Below, one piece after another: positions 10,480 to 18,977 of a stretch of 64,000 bases of DNA. Source of the stretch: an uncultured Gammaproteobacteria bacterium (GTDB lineage Bacteria; Pseudomonadota; Gammaproteobacteria; Steroidobacterales; XN24); the NCBI GenBank assembly GCA_947259915.1, contig CAMYOC010000026.1, positions 1 to 64,000 of the forward strand. The letters run 5' to 3'. Numbering within the stretch: position 1 is the first letter of the stretch; each line of letters starts with the position of its first letter. The notes below the pieces were generated by a model that had not been told where the DNA came from, ran no database searches, and saw only the letters and a list, made by a program, of their open reading frames with translations. Position numbers and translations under genes: made by a program.

Positions 10480-10565
10480 ACTCGTCGCCTGCGGCTCCTC
10501 GCCCTGCGGGCCGGCGTCGCTTCGCGTCGCCGTTGTCTCGGCCGGCAAGCCGGCCTCGGCTCGAA
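10480..10565. repeat. Hairpin-rich repeat (copy B) fused to a truncated tRNA-Ser
   Basis: This 86-bp block shares four segments in order with copy A at 10062-10155: ACTCGTCGC, GCTCCTCGCCC, GTTGTCTCGGCCG and CGGCCTCGGCTCGAA. Between the shared segments are short stems that differ in sequence but keep pairing: GCCGGC/GCCGGC here against GCCGAC/GTCGGC in copy A; GCCC/GGGC here against CCCC/GGGG. It ends exactly on the TCGAA of a tRNA T-loop. Confidence 0.7.
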
Positions 10566-10633
10566 CCCTCGAAGGGCTTTTAACCCTTACTCCCTTAGCA
10601 GGGGAGCGCTTTCGACCACTCAGCCACCTCTCC
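10561..10633 (-). pseudogene. Truncated duplicate of tRNA-Ser(GCT)
   Basis: Positions 10561-10634 are identical over 74 bases to the 5' part of the intact tRNA-Ser 193 bp away: acceptor 5' strand, D-arm, anticodon arm (GCT), variable arm and T-arm 5' strand up to the T-loop TTCGA. The T-arm 3' strand, acceptor 3' strand and CCA are missing, replaced by the hairpin repeat, so it cannot form a normal tRNA. The perfect identity suggests recent duplication or gene conversion. Confidence 0.85.
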
Positions 10634-10675
10634 GTGTTTGTCTCTTCCGGCTCTCTATCCGCCAGCAGCGACGCG

Positions 10676-10681
10676 ATCATA
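10676..10681 (-). promoter_or_regulatory. Candidate -10 box of the tRNA transcript
   Basis: On the minus strand TATGAT lies 43 bp before the first tRNA-Ser copy and is followed by a GC-rich stretch (CGCGTCGC), as in stringently controlled stable-RNA promoters. No good -35 hexamer is seen at the right distance. The rest of the gap up to csrA (10682-10775) holds nothing I recognise. Confidence 0.35.
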
Positions 10682-10775
10682 CGTCCTTAAAGGGGAGATG
10701 ATGGGCCGGCCAGCCGCCAGAAGGGGGCGAATGATACCGGTGGATTCAGGACAGGTAAAGGGAGGTCCGGGCGGC

Positions 10776-10979
10776 TCAGGTGTCCCCGGATTGGGGTTCG
10801 GAATCGTCCTTGCCGGCCTCGCTTTGTATGCGCTCGTAGATCTCCTGGCGGTGCACGGAGACCGATTTCGGTGCGCTGATGCCGACCCGGACCTGGTTGC
10901 CCTTGACGCCCAGCACCGTCACGGTGACTTCGTCACCGATAACGACGGCCTCGCCGACACGCCTGGTTAATATGAGCAT
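10776..10979 (-). CDS. csrA: Carbon storage regulator, RNA-binding protein CsrA
   Basis: The product is a small dimeric RNA-binding protein of 67 residues that binds GGA-containing loops near ribosome sites and alters translation or stability of mRNAs for carbon storage, motility and biofilm formation. The sequence begins [20 protein letters not shown] and contains [20 protein letters not shown], the conserved strands and RNA-contact region of the family, then a short acidic tail. I chose the ATG at 10979 because it gives the universal MLILTR start; longer frames reach back to 11063. It follows lysC on the same strand by about 107 bp and precedes the tRNA genes, the order also found in E. coli. 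Confidence 0.96.
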   Translation of the reverse strand: MLILTRRVGEAVVIGDEVTVTVLGVKGNQVRVGISAPKSVSVHRQEIYERIQSEAGKDDSEPQSGDT

Positions 10980-11086
10980 GGTTCGTAAATCCCTGAATCC
11001 TTGCGATTTATTGTAAGCCATGTCTGCAATAAACACACTCTGGCTCACTCCCTGGCCCGTCAATGGGCCGTTTTGTCCACTTTCGC

Positions 11087-12322
11087 TCAGGTTCTCCGTC
11101 GACCGGCCGGTTGATCCAGCTCGAAGGCGCGATGGAGACTGCGAACCGCGGCGTCGATATCCTTATCGGCCACCAGCACGGAAATCTTGATCTCCGAGGT
11201 TGAGACCATCCTCACATTTATGTCCTCGGCAGCCAGCGCCTCAAACATGTGGCTGGCGATACCGGCATGGGTCCGCATGCCCACGCCGACCACGGATAAC
11301 TTCGCCACGGCGTCATTGCCCAGCACGTCCGCGGCGCCCAATTCCAACGCCGCTGCGCGGACCAGATCCATCGCCTGCGCGTAATCGGCCCGATCAACGC
11401 TGAAGCTGAAATCCACGCAGCCGTCGCGCGGCGCGTTCATCACGATCATGTCCACCTGGATACGGGCGGCCGAGACCGGACCCAGAATAGCGGCCGCCGC
11501 GCCGGGTCGATTGGGGACTCCGACCAGGGTGATCTCCGCCTCGTCACGACTAAAGGCGATGCCCGATACCAACGGTGCTTCCACGCCAGGCTCCTCAAAA
11601 CTGATCAGGGTCCCTGCGCCGCGTCCGCTCATGTGCAGGACGCGGACCGGGACATTGTATTTACCGGCAAATTTGACCGCGCGGATCTGCAGCACGCGCG
11701 AGCCCTGGCTGGCCAGCTCGATGATCTCCTCGAAGGTGATCCGCGACAAGCGGCGCGCCTCGGGAACGACCCGCGGGTCGGTAGTATAGATGCCGTCCAC
11801 ATCGGTGAGGATCTGGCACTCGTCGGCGCCCAGCGCCGCGGCCAGTGCCACCGCCGTGGTGTCCGATCCGCCGCGGCCAAAGGTGGTGATCTCACCCTCG
11901 GCATCCACTCCCTGAAACCCCGCCACCACCGGGATGCCGCCACTGGCCAAGTAGGCCCGGAGTCTCGAGGTCTCGACTTCGCGGATATGGGCCTTGGAAA
12001 ACACGCTGTCGGTGAGGATGCGGACCTGGCTGCCGAGAAACGAGCGGGCGTCGCAGCCGGCCTCGCGCAGTGCCATCGCGAACAGCGCCACGCTGACCTG
12101 CTCGCCCGCGGACAGCAACATGTCCAGCTCCCGCCGCGACGGCGAACCGGCGGTCTCGCGTGCAAGGCCAAGCAGCCGATCGGTCTCCCCGCCCATAGCC
12201 GAGACCACCACCAGCGGCCGTTGGCCGCCGGCCTTGCAGCTGGCGACGACCGCTGCCGCACTGCGTATGAGTTCCGGGGACGCGACCGAGCTGCCGCCGA
12301 ATTTTTGGATGACCAGGCCCAT
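11087..12322 (-). CDS. lysC: Aspartate kinase
   Basis: The enzyme phosphorylates L-aspartate with ATP, the first step toward lysine, threonine, methionine and diaminopimelate (the last also needed for peptidoglycan). The 411-residue protein opens with the kinase motif [16 protein letters not shown], has the ATP/aspartate region [20 protein letters not shown] and [14 protein letters not shown], and ends with two ACT regulatory domains (about 265-405: [39 protein letters not shown]). This is the monofunctional type without a homoserine dehydrogenase domain. It starts 22 bp after alaS and is followed by csrA, a common gammaproteobacterial arrangement. Confidence 0.96.
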   Translation of the reverse strand: MGLVIQKFGGSSVASPELIRSAAAVVASCKAGGQRPLVVVSAMGGETDRLLGLARETAGSPSRRELDMLLSAGEQVSVALFAMALREAGCDARSFLGSQVRILTDSVFSKAHIREVETSRLRAYLASGGIPVVAGFQGVDAEGEITTFGRGGSDTTAVALAAALGADECQILTDVDGIYTTDPRVVPEARRLSRITFEEIIELASQGSRVLQIRAVKFAGKYNVPVRVLHMSGRGAGTLISFEEPGVEAPLVSGIAFSRDEAEITLVGVPNRPGAAAAILGPVSAARIQVDMIVMNAPRDGCVDFSFSVDRADYAQAMDLVRAAALELGAADVLGNDAVAKLSVVGVGMRTHAGIASHMFEALAAEDINVRMVSTSEIKISVLVADKDIDAAVRSLHRAFELDQPAGRRRT

Positions 12323-12344
12323 GTGGCGGGTCGCCGCCGGAACC

Positions 12345-14975
12345 CTAGGCGACGCGTTCGGCGACGTACTGGCTGACGCGCGCCAGCGCCGCGTCCATGC
12401 CCCCGGGTTCGCTGCCGCCGGCCTGGGCCATATCCGGACGCCCGCCGCCCTTACCGCCTACCAGCCGGGCCACGTCGTTGACCAGATCGCCGGCCTTGAT
12501 CACGCTCATCGCATCCTTGCTCACACCGGCGACCAGACGGACTTTTCCATCCTCCACCGCGCCGAGCACCACGACTGCGCGACCGAGCCTTTGTTTGAGA
12601 CTATCCACCGCGTCGCGCAGCGCCCTGGCATCGGCACCGTCCACCCGGGCTGCGAGGACCTGGATATCTCCCACGGCCACGGCCTGTTCGGCAAGATCCT
12701 GCCCCTGGCCGCTGGCCAGTTGTCCCTTGAGTTTCTGCAACTCTTTTTCGAGCTGGCGACTACGCTGCGTCAGCTGGCGGACTTTTTCTTCGACGTCATC
12801 GCGGCCGCCTTTTACCAGATCGGCGATCCGCCGCAGCGCATCTTCGCCGGCGCGCAGCCAGTCCAGCGCGCGTTCGCCGGTGACCGCCTCGATGCGCCGC
12901 ACGCCGGAGGCAATACCGGCCTCGGAGACGATCTTTAGCAGACCGATGTCGCCGGCGCGGCTAACGTGCGTGCCGCCACAGAGCTCGGTGGAAAATCCTC
13001 CGAGCCTCAGCACACGCACCTGGTCGTCGTATTTCTCACCGAACAGGGCCATCGCGCCGGCGGCCACCGCATCGTCGAACGCCATCTCGGCCGTCTCGGC
13101 CTCGGCGTTGGCCTGGATCTGGTCGTTGACCAGGTCCTCGATCTGCGCCAGCTGTTCCGCAGTGACCGGCTCGAAGTGGGAGAAGTCGAAGCGCAGACGA
13201 TCCGGCGCCACCAGCGAGCCCTTCTGGCTCACATGCTCACCCAGCACCGCTCTCAATGCCGCATGCAGCAGATGAGTCGCCGAGTGATTTTGCACGATAG
13301 CTCGTCGGCGATCGGCGTCGACGCTGGCCTGGAGGCTGGCGCCGAGCGCTGGCTTTCCCTTCAAAACCCGACCGATGTGGGCATGGCCGTTGCCGGCCTT
13401 TTGCGTGTCCTCGATCCGGATCTCCACGCCGCTGCCGGACAGGACGCCGGTGTCTCCGACCTGGCCGCCGCTCTCGGCGTAAAACGGCGTGCGGTCGAGA
13501 AACACGACCACCTCATCCCCTGCGGCCACCGCCTCCACCGTCGCGCCGTCCTTGACCAGCAGCGTCACCGTGGCGTCCGCCTGCAGACAGTCATAACCGA
13601 GGAATTCGGTGACCGAACGCTCGGCCGCATCGCCGCTGCCGATCACCTTGGCGAGACCCGCCTGCAGGTCGCCGACCGCAAACTGGCTGCCGGCCCGGCC
13701 GCGCTCACGTTGGGCCGCCATCGCCCGGTCAAAACCGGCCTGATCGATGCCCAGCCCACGTTCGCGGGCGATATCCGCGGTCAGATCCAGTGGAAAGCCG
13801 TAGGTGTCATAGAGCTTGAACGCAGTCTCGCCGGGGATCTCCTCGCCACGCATCCCGCCGATCGCTTCTTCCAGGATCGCCATGCCCTGCTCCAGGGTCT
13901 CGGCGAACCGCTCCTCTTCCTGTTTGAGCACCCGCTCCACCTGGGCGCGGCTGGCATCCAGCTCCGGATAGGCCTCGCCCATCTGTTTATCGAGTGCCGC
14001 CACCAGCTGATAGAAGAACGGATCCTGCATGCCGAGCTGGTAGCCGTGGCGGATCGCGCGGCGGATGATCCGCCGCAGCACATAACCCCGACCTTCGTTG
14101 GACGGCAGCACACCATCGACGATCAGGAACGCGCAGGCACGGATGTGATCGGCGATCACCTTGAGCGAAGGGCTGTTCAGATCGCGCGCGCCAGTGGCCT
14201 CGGCCGCCGCCTTGATCAGGGCCTGGAACAGATCGATATCGTAATTGCTGTGCACGCCCTGCATCACGGCCGCCATGCGCTCGAGACCCATACCGGTGTC
14301 CACCGACGGTCTTGGCAGCGGGCTCAGCGTGCCGTCCGCGGCGCGGTCGTATTGCATAAAGACCAGGTTCCAGATCTCGACATAACGATCGCCGTCCTCA
14401 TCGGGAGATCCCGGTGGCCCACCCTCGACCTCCGGGCCATGGTCATAAAAAATTTCGGTGCACGGCCCGCAGGGACCGGTGTCGCCCATAGCCCAGAAGT
14501 TGCTGTCTGCGCCCAGGCGGGCGAAATGGGCCGGGTTCACGCCGATGTCGTTCAACCAGATCTCCGCGGCCTCCTCGTCCTCTTCGAACACCGTTACCCA
14601 CAGGCGATCGGCCGACAGACCCATCTCGACGGTCATAAACTCCCAGGCGAAACGGATCGCGTCGCGCTTGAAATAATCGCCAAAGCTGAAATTGCCGAGC
14701 ATCTCGAAAAACGTGTGATGACGGGCGGTATAGCCCACGTTCTCGAGGTCGTTGTGTTTGCCGCCGGCGCGCACGCAGCGCTGGGACGAACAGGCCCGGC
14801 TGTAAGACCGCTTGTCGATCCCGAGAAACACGTCCTTGAACTGGACCATGCCGGCGTTGGTAAACAACAGCGTGGGATCGTTACCGGGCACCAGCGGGCT
14901 CGACGCCACGATCTGGTGCTCGTGGCGGGCAAAAAAGTCCAGGAACCGGCTGCGTATGTCCGCGCTTTTCATCAT
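12345..14975 (-). CDS. alaS: Alanine--tRNA ligase
   Basis: The enzyme charges tRNA-Ala and hydrolyses mischarged Ser/Gly-tRNA-Ala. At 876 residues it has family length. The class II catalytic core is at the N-terminus ([20 protein letters not shown], then [15 protein letters not shown]), the editing domain carries the zinc motif [11 protein letters not shown] and the [13 protein letters not shown] pair near 560-670, and the C-terminal glycine-rich domain ends with [16 protein letters not shown] chose ATG 14975 ([11 protein letters not shown]); an ATG three bases on is equally possible, and the open frame extends 16 codons upstream without a ribosome site. It lies between recX and lysC on one strand. 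Confidence 0.97.
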   Translation of the reverse strand: MMKSADIRSRFLDFFARHEHQIVASSPLVPGNDPTLLFTNAGMVQFKDVFLGIDKRSYSRACSSQRCVRAGGKHNDLENVGYTARHHTFFEMLGNFSFGDYFKRDAIRFAWEFMTVEMGLSADRLWVTVFEEDEEAAEIWLNDIGVNPAHFARLGADSNFWAMGDTGPCGPCTEIFYDHGPEVEGGPPGSPDEDGDRYVEIWNLVFMQYDRAADGTLSPLPRPSVDTGMGLERMAAVMQGVHSNYDIDLFQALIKAAAEATGARDLNSPSLKVIADHIRACAFLIVDGVLPSNEGRGYVLRRIIRRAIRHGYQLGMQDPFFYQLVAALDKQMGEAYPELDASRAQVERVLKQEEERFAETLEQGMAILEEAIGGMRGEEIPGETAFKLYDTYGFPLDLTADIARERGLGIDQAGFDRAMAAQRERGRAGSQFAVGDLQAGLAKVIGSGDAAERSVTEFLGYDCLQADATVTLLVKDGATVEAVAAGDEVVVFLDRTPFYAESGGQVGDTGVLSGSGVEIRIEDTQKAGNGHAHIGRVLKGKPALGASLQASVDADRRRAIVQNHSATHLLHAALRAVLGEHVSQKGSLVAPDRLRFDFSHFEPVTAEQLAQIEDLVNDQIQANAEAETAEMAFDDAVAAGAMALFGEKYDDQVRVLRLGGFSTELCGGTHVSRAGDIGLLKIVSEAGIASGVRRIEAVTGERALDWLRAGEDALRRIADLVKGGRDDVEEKVRQLTQRSRQLEKELQKLKGQLASGQGQDLAEQAVAVGDIQVLAARVDGADARALRDAVDSLKQRLGRAVVVLGAVEDGKVRLVAGVSKDAMSVIKAGDLVNDVARLVGGKGGGRPDMAQAGGSEPGGMDAALARVSQYVAERVA

Positions 14976-15068
14976 CGGGCTATCTTCGATCCGGGCGTGT
15001 TGGGCGAAACAAAACCGTGCCAAAAAAGGAAAGACTACGGGCTGGACGCCCGCCTTGCCAACCCCCGC

Positions 15069-15535
15069 TCAGTCGTCGCCGCCGACCGCGGCCCGGATCT
15101 GCTCGGGCGCGAAGCCGCGGTATTGCAGAAATCGCATCTGTTTGGCCTTGTCCGGAAAATCGGCGGGCATGGCGGGACCGAATCGCTTGCGCCGGACCGC
15201 GGCCGCACAGGCGACCCAGTCGGTCCCGGCCTCGTCAAAGGCGATATCGATCAGGTCGCCACTGACGCCGCGCTCCTCGAGATCGCGCCGGATACGCATC
15301 GGTCCCTGGCCGCGGGCGGCGCGCGAGGCGATAAAGCTCTCGGCGAAACGCGCGTCGGAGAGGAGATTCTCGGCGACCAGGTCGTCGGTTACCGCGGCCA
15401 CGAGGTCCGCCGGCAGGCCGCGGCCTTCGAGACGCCGGATCAACTCCGTCCGCGCATACTCGCGACGCGCGAGCAGATTCATCGCGGCGCGGCGGACATC
15501 CGCGGCGGTGGCTTCTGCAGCCGGTTCGCCGCTCA

Positions 15536-15536
<1 letters not shown>
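15069..15536 (-). CDS. recX: Regulatory protein RecX
   Basis: RecX binds the RecA filament and limits its activity. This is a 155-residue, highly charged, all-helical protein with three-helix repeats (AAMNLLARREYARTELIRRL; FAESFIASRAARGQGPMRI; KAKQMRFLQYRGFAPEQI), the typical RecX pattern. Its ATG overlaps the recA stop codon in a TGATG junction, so translation is probably coupled to recA. The low conservation of RecX makes single residues uninformative; the call rests on repeats, size and position next to recA. Confidence 0.93.
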
Positions 15537-16582
<1,046 letters not shown>

Positions 16583-16693
16583 ATTCCATCCGCGTCTGGG
16601 GGAGTGATTGGGGTCCGCCGGCAGCCGACGGTCAAGGGAGGGATTATTCCACATAACCGGGCGGCAGGCAGCCGGGATTTTTGCCGTCGATGA

Positions 16694-17248
16694 CTAGTTT
16701 CCGGTCTGACTGGCACCCGGATCGACGCCGAGAGGCCAGCGTTTAAGCACCTGATAACGGGAACCGGGCTGACCGGCAAGAGATTCGATCAGCGCAAAAT
16801 CGGACACCGGCCAGTCAATCGGCGTCATCGGCCCGGTCCGCGCGCGCCCGCAGCGGCGCGCGATGGTCACGTGCGGCTTGAACGGCCGGGTCTCCGGCTC
16901 GATGCCGCAGGGCTCCAGCGCCCGCCACAGCGCGGCGGCCAGCGCCTCGATCTCTGCCGGCCAGACCGCAGGCGCCAGCCACAGGATGCCCGGACGGCGC
17001 CACCAGCCGATCCGGTCAAGGCGCAGCGCGAAGGGCTCTACGGCAATATCGGCGGCGGCTTCTGTCACACAGTCAGCGCGCGCTGTCGTCAGATTGCCCA
17101 AAAACGCCAGGGTCAGGTGCAGATTGTCCGCGGGGACCGGCCGACCCCCTGCGTCCTTGTGCGCCGCGCGCGCGGCCGCCGCCAGTTGTTGGCGCAGATC
17201 CGGATCCGGCCACAGACCAAAAAAGAGCCGCCGTTTTGCCTCGCTCAC
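16694..17248 (-). CDS. thpR: RNA 2',3'-cyclic phosphodiesterase (LigT/ThpR family)
   Basis: This 2H-phosphoesterase opens 2',3'-cyclic phosphates of RNA and can reversibly join some tRNA halves with 2',5' links in vitro. The 184-residue protein shows both catalytic HxTx motifs: HLTLAFLG (about 45) and HVTIAR (about 125). The N-terminal RRLFFGLWPDPDLRQQL is typical. Its start codon overlaps the pncC stop by 4 bp, so the two are translationally coupled. Linkage of thpR and pncC to recA is common in gammaproteobacteria. Confidence 0.93.
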   Translation of the reverse strand: MSEAKRRLFFGLWPDPDLRQQLAAAARAAHKDAGGRPVPADNLHLTLAFLGNLTTARADCVTEAAADIAVEPFALRLDRIGWWRRPGILWLAPAVWPAEIEALAAALWRALEPCGIEPETRPFKPHVTIARRCGRARTGPMTPIDWPVSDFALIESLAGQPGSRYQVLKRWPLGVDPGASQTGN

Positions 17249-17748
17249 AGGTCCCGCAGGCCGTCCAGGGCCACAGCGACCGTCTGTCGTCGCACCGCCT
17301 CCCGATCCCCCTCGAACTGCCGCCGCTCCGCTTTGACCATCAGGCCACCCGCGCCGATCACCGCCCAGGCAAACCAGACCAGACCCACCGTTTTGTCGGC
17401 GCTGCCGCCTGCGGGTCCGGCAATACCGCTGACCGCCACCGCCAGATCCGCGTCGCTGCGCCGCAGGACGCCCTCGGCCATCGCGGTCACCACCGCCTCG
17501 CTGACCGCGCCGTGTTCCACCAGCAGTGAGGCCGGTACGCCGAGCAATTCCTGTTTGGCGGCATTGCTGTAGCTGACGATCCCGTAACCGAACCAGTCGG
17601 AGCTGCCCGGCAGGTCTGTCAACACCTTGGCGATCCAGCCCCCGGTGCAGGACTCCGCGGTCGCCACCGTGCGCCCGCTGTCCCGTAACCGCTCGGCCAG
17701 GCGCACGGCGCGCTCAAAAAGGCTGTGGTCATCCGCTGGTATCAGCAT
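17245..17748 (-). CDS. pncC: Nicotinamide-nucleotide amidohydrolase PncC (CinA C-terminal domain type)
   Basis: The enzyme deamidates nicotinamide mononucleotide to nicotinate mononucleotide, returning NMN (made by DNA ligase) to NAD synthesis. The 167-residue protein is the stand-alone CinA C-terminal domain: VATAESCTGGWIAKVLTDLP with the catalytic Ser, GYGIVSYSNAAKQELLGV, and AVAVSGIAGPAGGSADKTVG. It overlaps thpR by 4 bp downstream. Upstream, the 46-bp gap to the glycosyltransferase gene is nearly filled by a pentanucleotide repeat, which may affect its expression. Confidence 0.95.
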   Translation of the reverse strand: MLIPADDHSLFERAVRLAERLRDSGRTVATAESCTGGWIAKVLTDLPGSSDWFGYGIVSYSNAAKQELLGVPASLLVEHGAVSEAVVTAMAEGVLRRSDADLAVAVSGIAGPAGGSADKTVGLVWFAWAVIGAGGLMVKAERRQFEGDREAVRRQTVAVALDGLRDL

Positions 17749-17768
17749 CCATCCCGCTCCCGATCAGA

Positions 17769-17807
17769 CTCAGCTCAGCTCAGCTCAGCTCAGCTCAGCT
17801 CAGCTCA
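17769..17807. repeat. Pentanucleotide microsatellite (CTCAG)7.8
   Basis: Seven perfect CTCAG units plus CTCA run from 17769 to 17807 (AGCTGAG on the minus strand). The repeat covers the last codons and stop of the glycosyltransferase gene and most of the 46 bp before pncC, ending about 20 bp from the pncC start. Because the unit is 5 bp, a change in copy number shifts frame, but the glycosyltransferase stop comes early within the repeat so its product would barely change. Confidence 0.95.
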
Positions 17808-18871
17808 CGATAGACATCCAGATTCCCGTCGACCATCGCGTCCACGGAAAATTCGGCGGCGACGATGCCCGGACCGGCCTGGCTGAGCCGCACGCGCAGA
17901 TTCTCGTCATCCAGGACCCACGCCAGCGCGGCCGCCAGCGCCGGTGTGCCCTCCCCTGGCACCAGCACTCCGTTCTCACCGTCACGGATGACTTCCGGGA
18001 TCCCGCCCACCGGCGTCGCCACCACCGGGACACCGGCGGCGGAGGCCTGCAGCAGGATCACGCCCAGGCCCTCGTCCCGGGCCGGGTGCACCAGCACCTC
18101 CAGATGTCCGAGGAACGCATCGAGATCGGGGCGAAATCCGACTGCCCGGACCCGGTCTGTGAGCCCCCGGTCCACGATCTCCTCGCTGATCTCATCCTCA
18201 AGCGGCCCCTGGCCGAACAGCAACACCTGGACCCGCGGGCGCTCCTCGAGCAACTCAGGCAGCGCCGCCAGCAGATCCGCGTGGCCCTTGCGGCGGATAA
18301 ATTGCGCGGCCATGCCGATCACCCGGTCTTTATCGGACAGACCAAACTCCTGCAAAAAGCGCGCGCGCTCCCAGGTCGTCCTGGGCGGCGGCGGCGCGGC
18401 GCTGTGGACCACGCGTACCTTGTCTGCCGGCACGCCGGCCCGGTCGAGTTCGGCGGCGATCGCGCGCGAGATGGTGATGACCCGATCGTAGAGCCGGTAC
18501 TTCAGCGGCGCGAGCCATCCCGGCTCAGGGTTGGTGACACGCCGCGACAGCACCACCGGCCGGCCGTGTCGGCGCGCTGCGATGGCGCCCAGCCAGTCCG
18601 CGCCCCGGCGGCTGTGCAGATGGACCAGGTCCGGCGCAAAACGCTCGATGCGGCGGCCGGCTCGACCGATAAAGCCAAAATCCAGATCGCCACGCATCGG
18701 CAGGTCATCGACGCTGACGCTGGCGGGGAAATCCTCACGCGCGATGGCGCTGCCCTGCGGGCACAGCAGCAGATTCTCAACCCCGCGGGTGGCCAGGCCT
18801 CGCAACAGCCAGACGACCTGGCGGCCGCCGCCGTAGAGGTACATGCCGGTCTCGATATGCAGGACTTTCAT
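17795..18871 (-). CDS. Glycosyltransferase family 4-type protein
   Basis: This is a GT-B fold sugar transferase of 358 residues. The N-terminal domain begins MKVLHIETGMYLYGGGRQVVWL with the glycine-rich acceptor loop; the C-terminal donor domain has VIGMAAQFIRRKGHADLLAAL, VQVLLFGQGPLEDEI and VHPARDEGLGVILLQASAAG. The usual EX7E pair reads E-X7-Q here (DEGLGVILLQ), as I recall for some subgroups. It is probably cytosolic and acts on a lipid-linked or cell-surface glycan; donor and acceptor cannot be read. Its 3' end lies in the pentanucleotide repeat, and it is divergent from mutS by about 106 bp. It is not an obvious member of a polysaccharide cluster. Confidence 0.88.
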   Translation of the reverse strand: MKVLHIETGMYLYGGGRQVVWLLRGLATRGVENLLLCPQGSAIAREDFPASVSVDDLPMRGDLDFGFIGRAGRRIERFAPDLVHLHSRRGADWLGAIAARRHGRPVVLSRRVTNPEPGWLAPLKYRLYDRVITISRAIAAELDRAGVPADKVRVVHSAAPPPPRTTWERARFLQEFGLSDKDRVIGMAAQFIRRKGHADLLAALPELLEERPRVQVLLFGQGPLEDEISEEIVDRGLTDRVRAVGFRPDLDAFLGHLEVLVHPARDEGLGVILLQASAAGVPVVATPVGGIPEVIRDGENGVLVPGEGTPALAAALAWVLDDENLRVRLSQAGPGIVAAEFSVDAMVDGNLDVYRELS

Positions 18872-18977
18872 CGGCTCAACCCGGGCCCAGTTCGGTTCAT
18901 GCTAGCACCGCTGGCGACCTTGCCGGCACCGGGTGCGGGGTCTAGGATGCCGCCTTTGTCGCCGCATCCGGTCACCC

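Noticed and set aside
9979-10633. CRISPR-like array
   Set aside because: Repeats are two diverged copies with hairpins and tRNA fragments; no regular spacers and no cas genes.
10245-10633. Genomic island or prophage attachment at the tRNA genes
   Set aside because: T-loop breaks are suggestive, but there is no integrase, and the flanking order csrA-tRNA-Ser-tRNA-Arg is the ancestral one.
10330-10680. 116-codon minus-strand frame with an internal repeat (SGRKRSPAKGVRVKSPSR)
   Set aside because: It is a translation of the two tRNA-Ser copies, not a protein gene.
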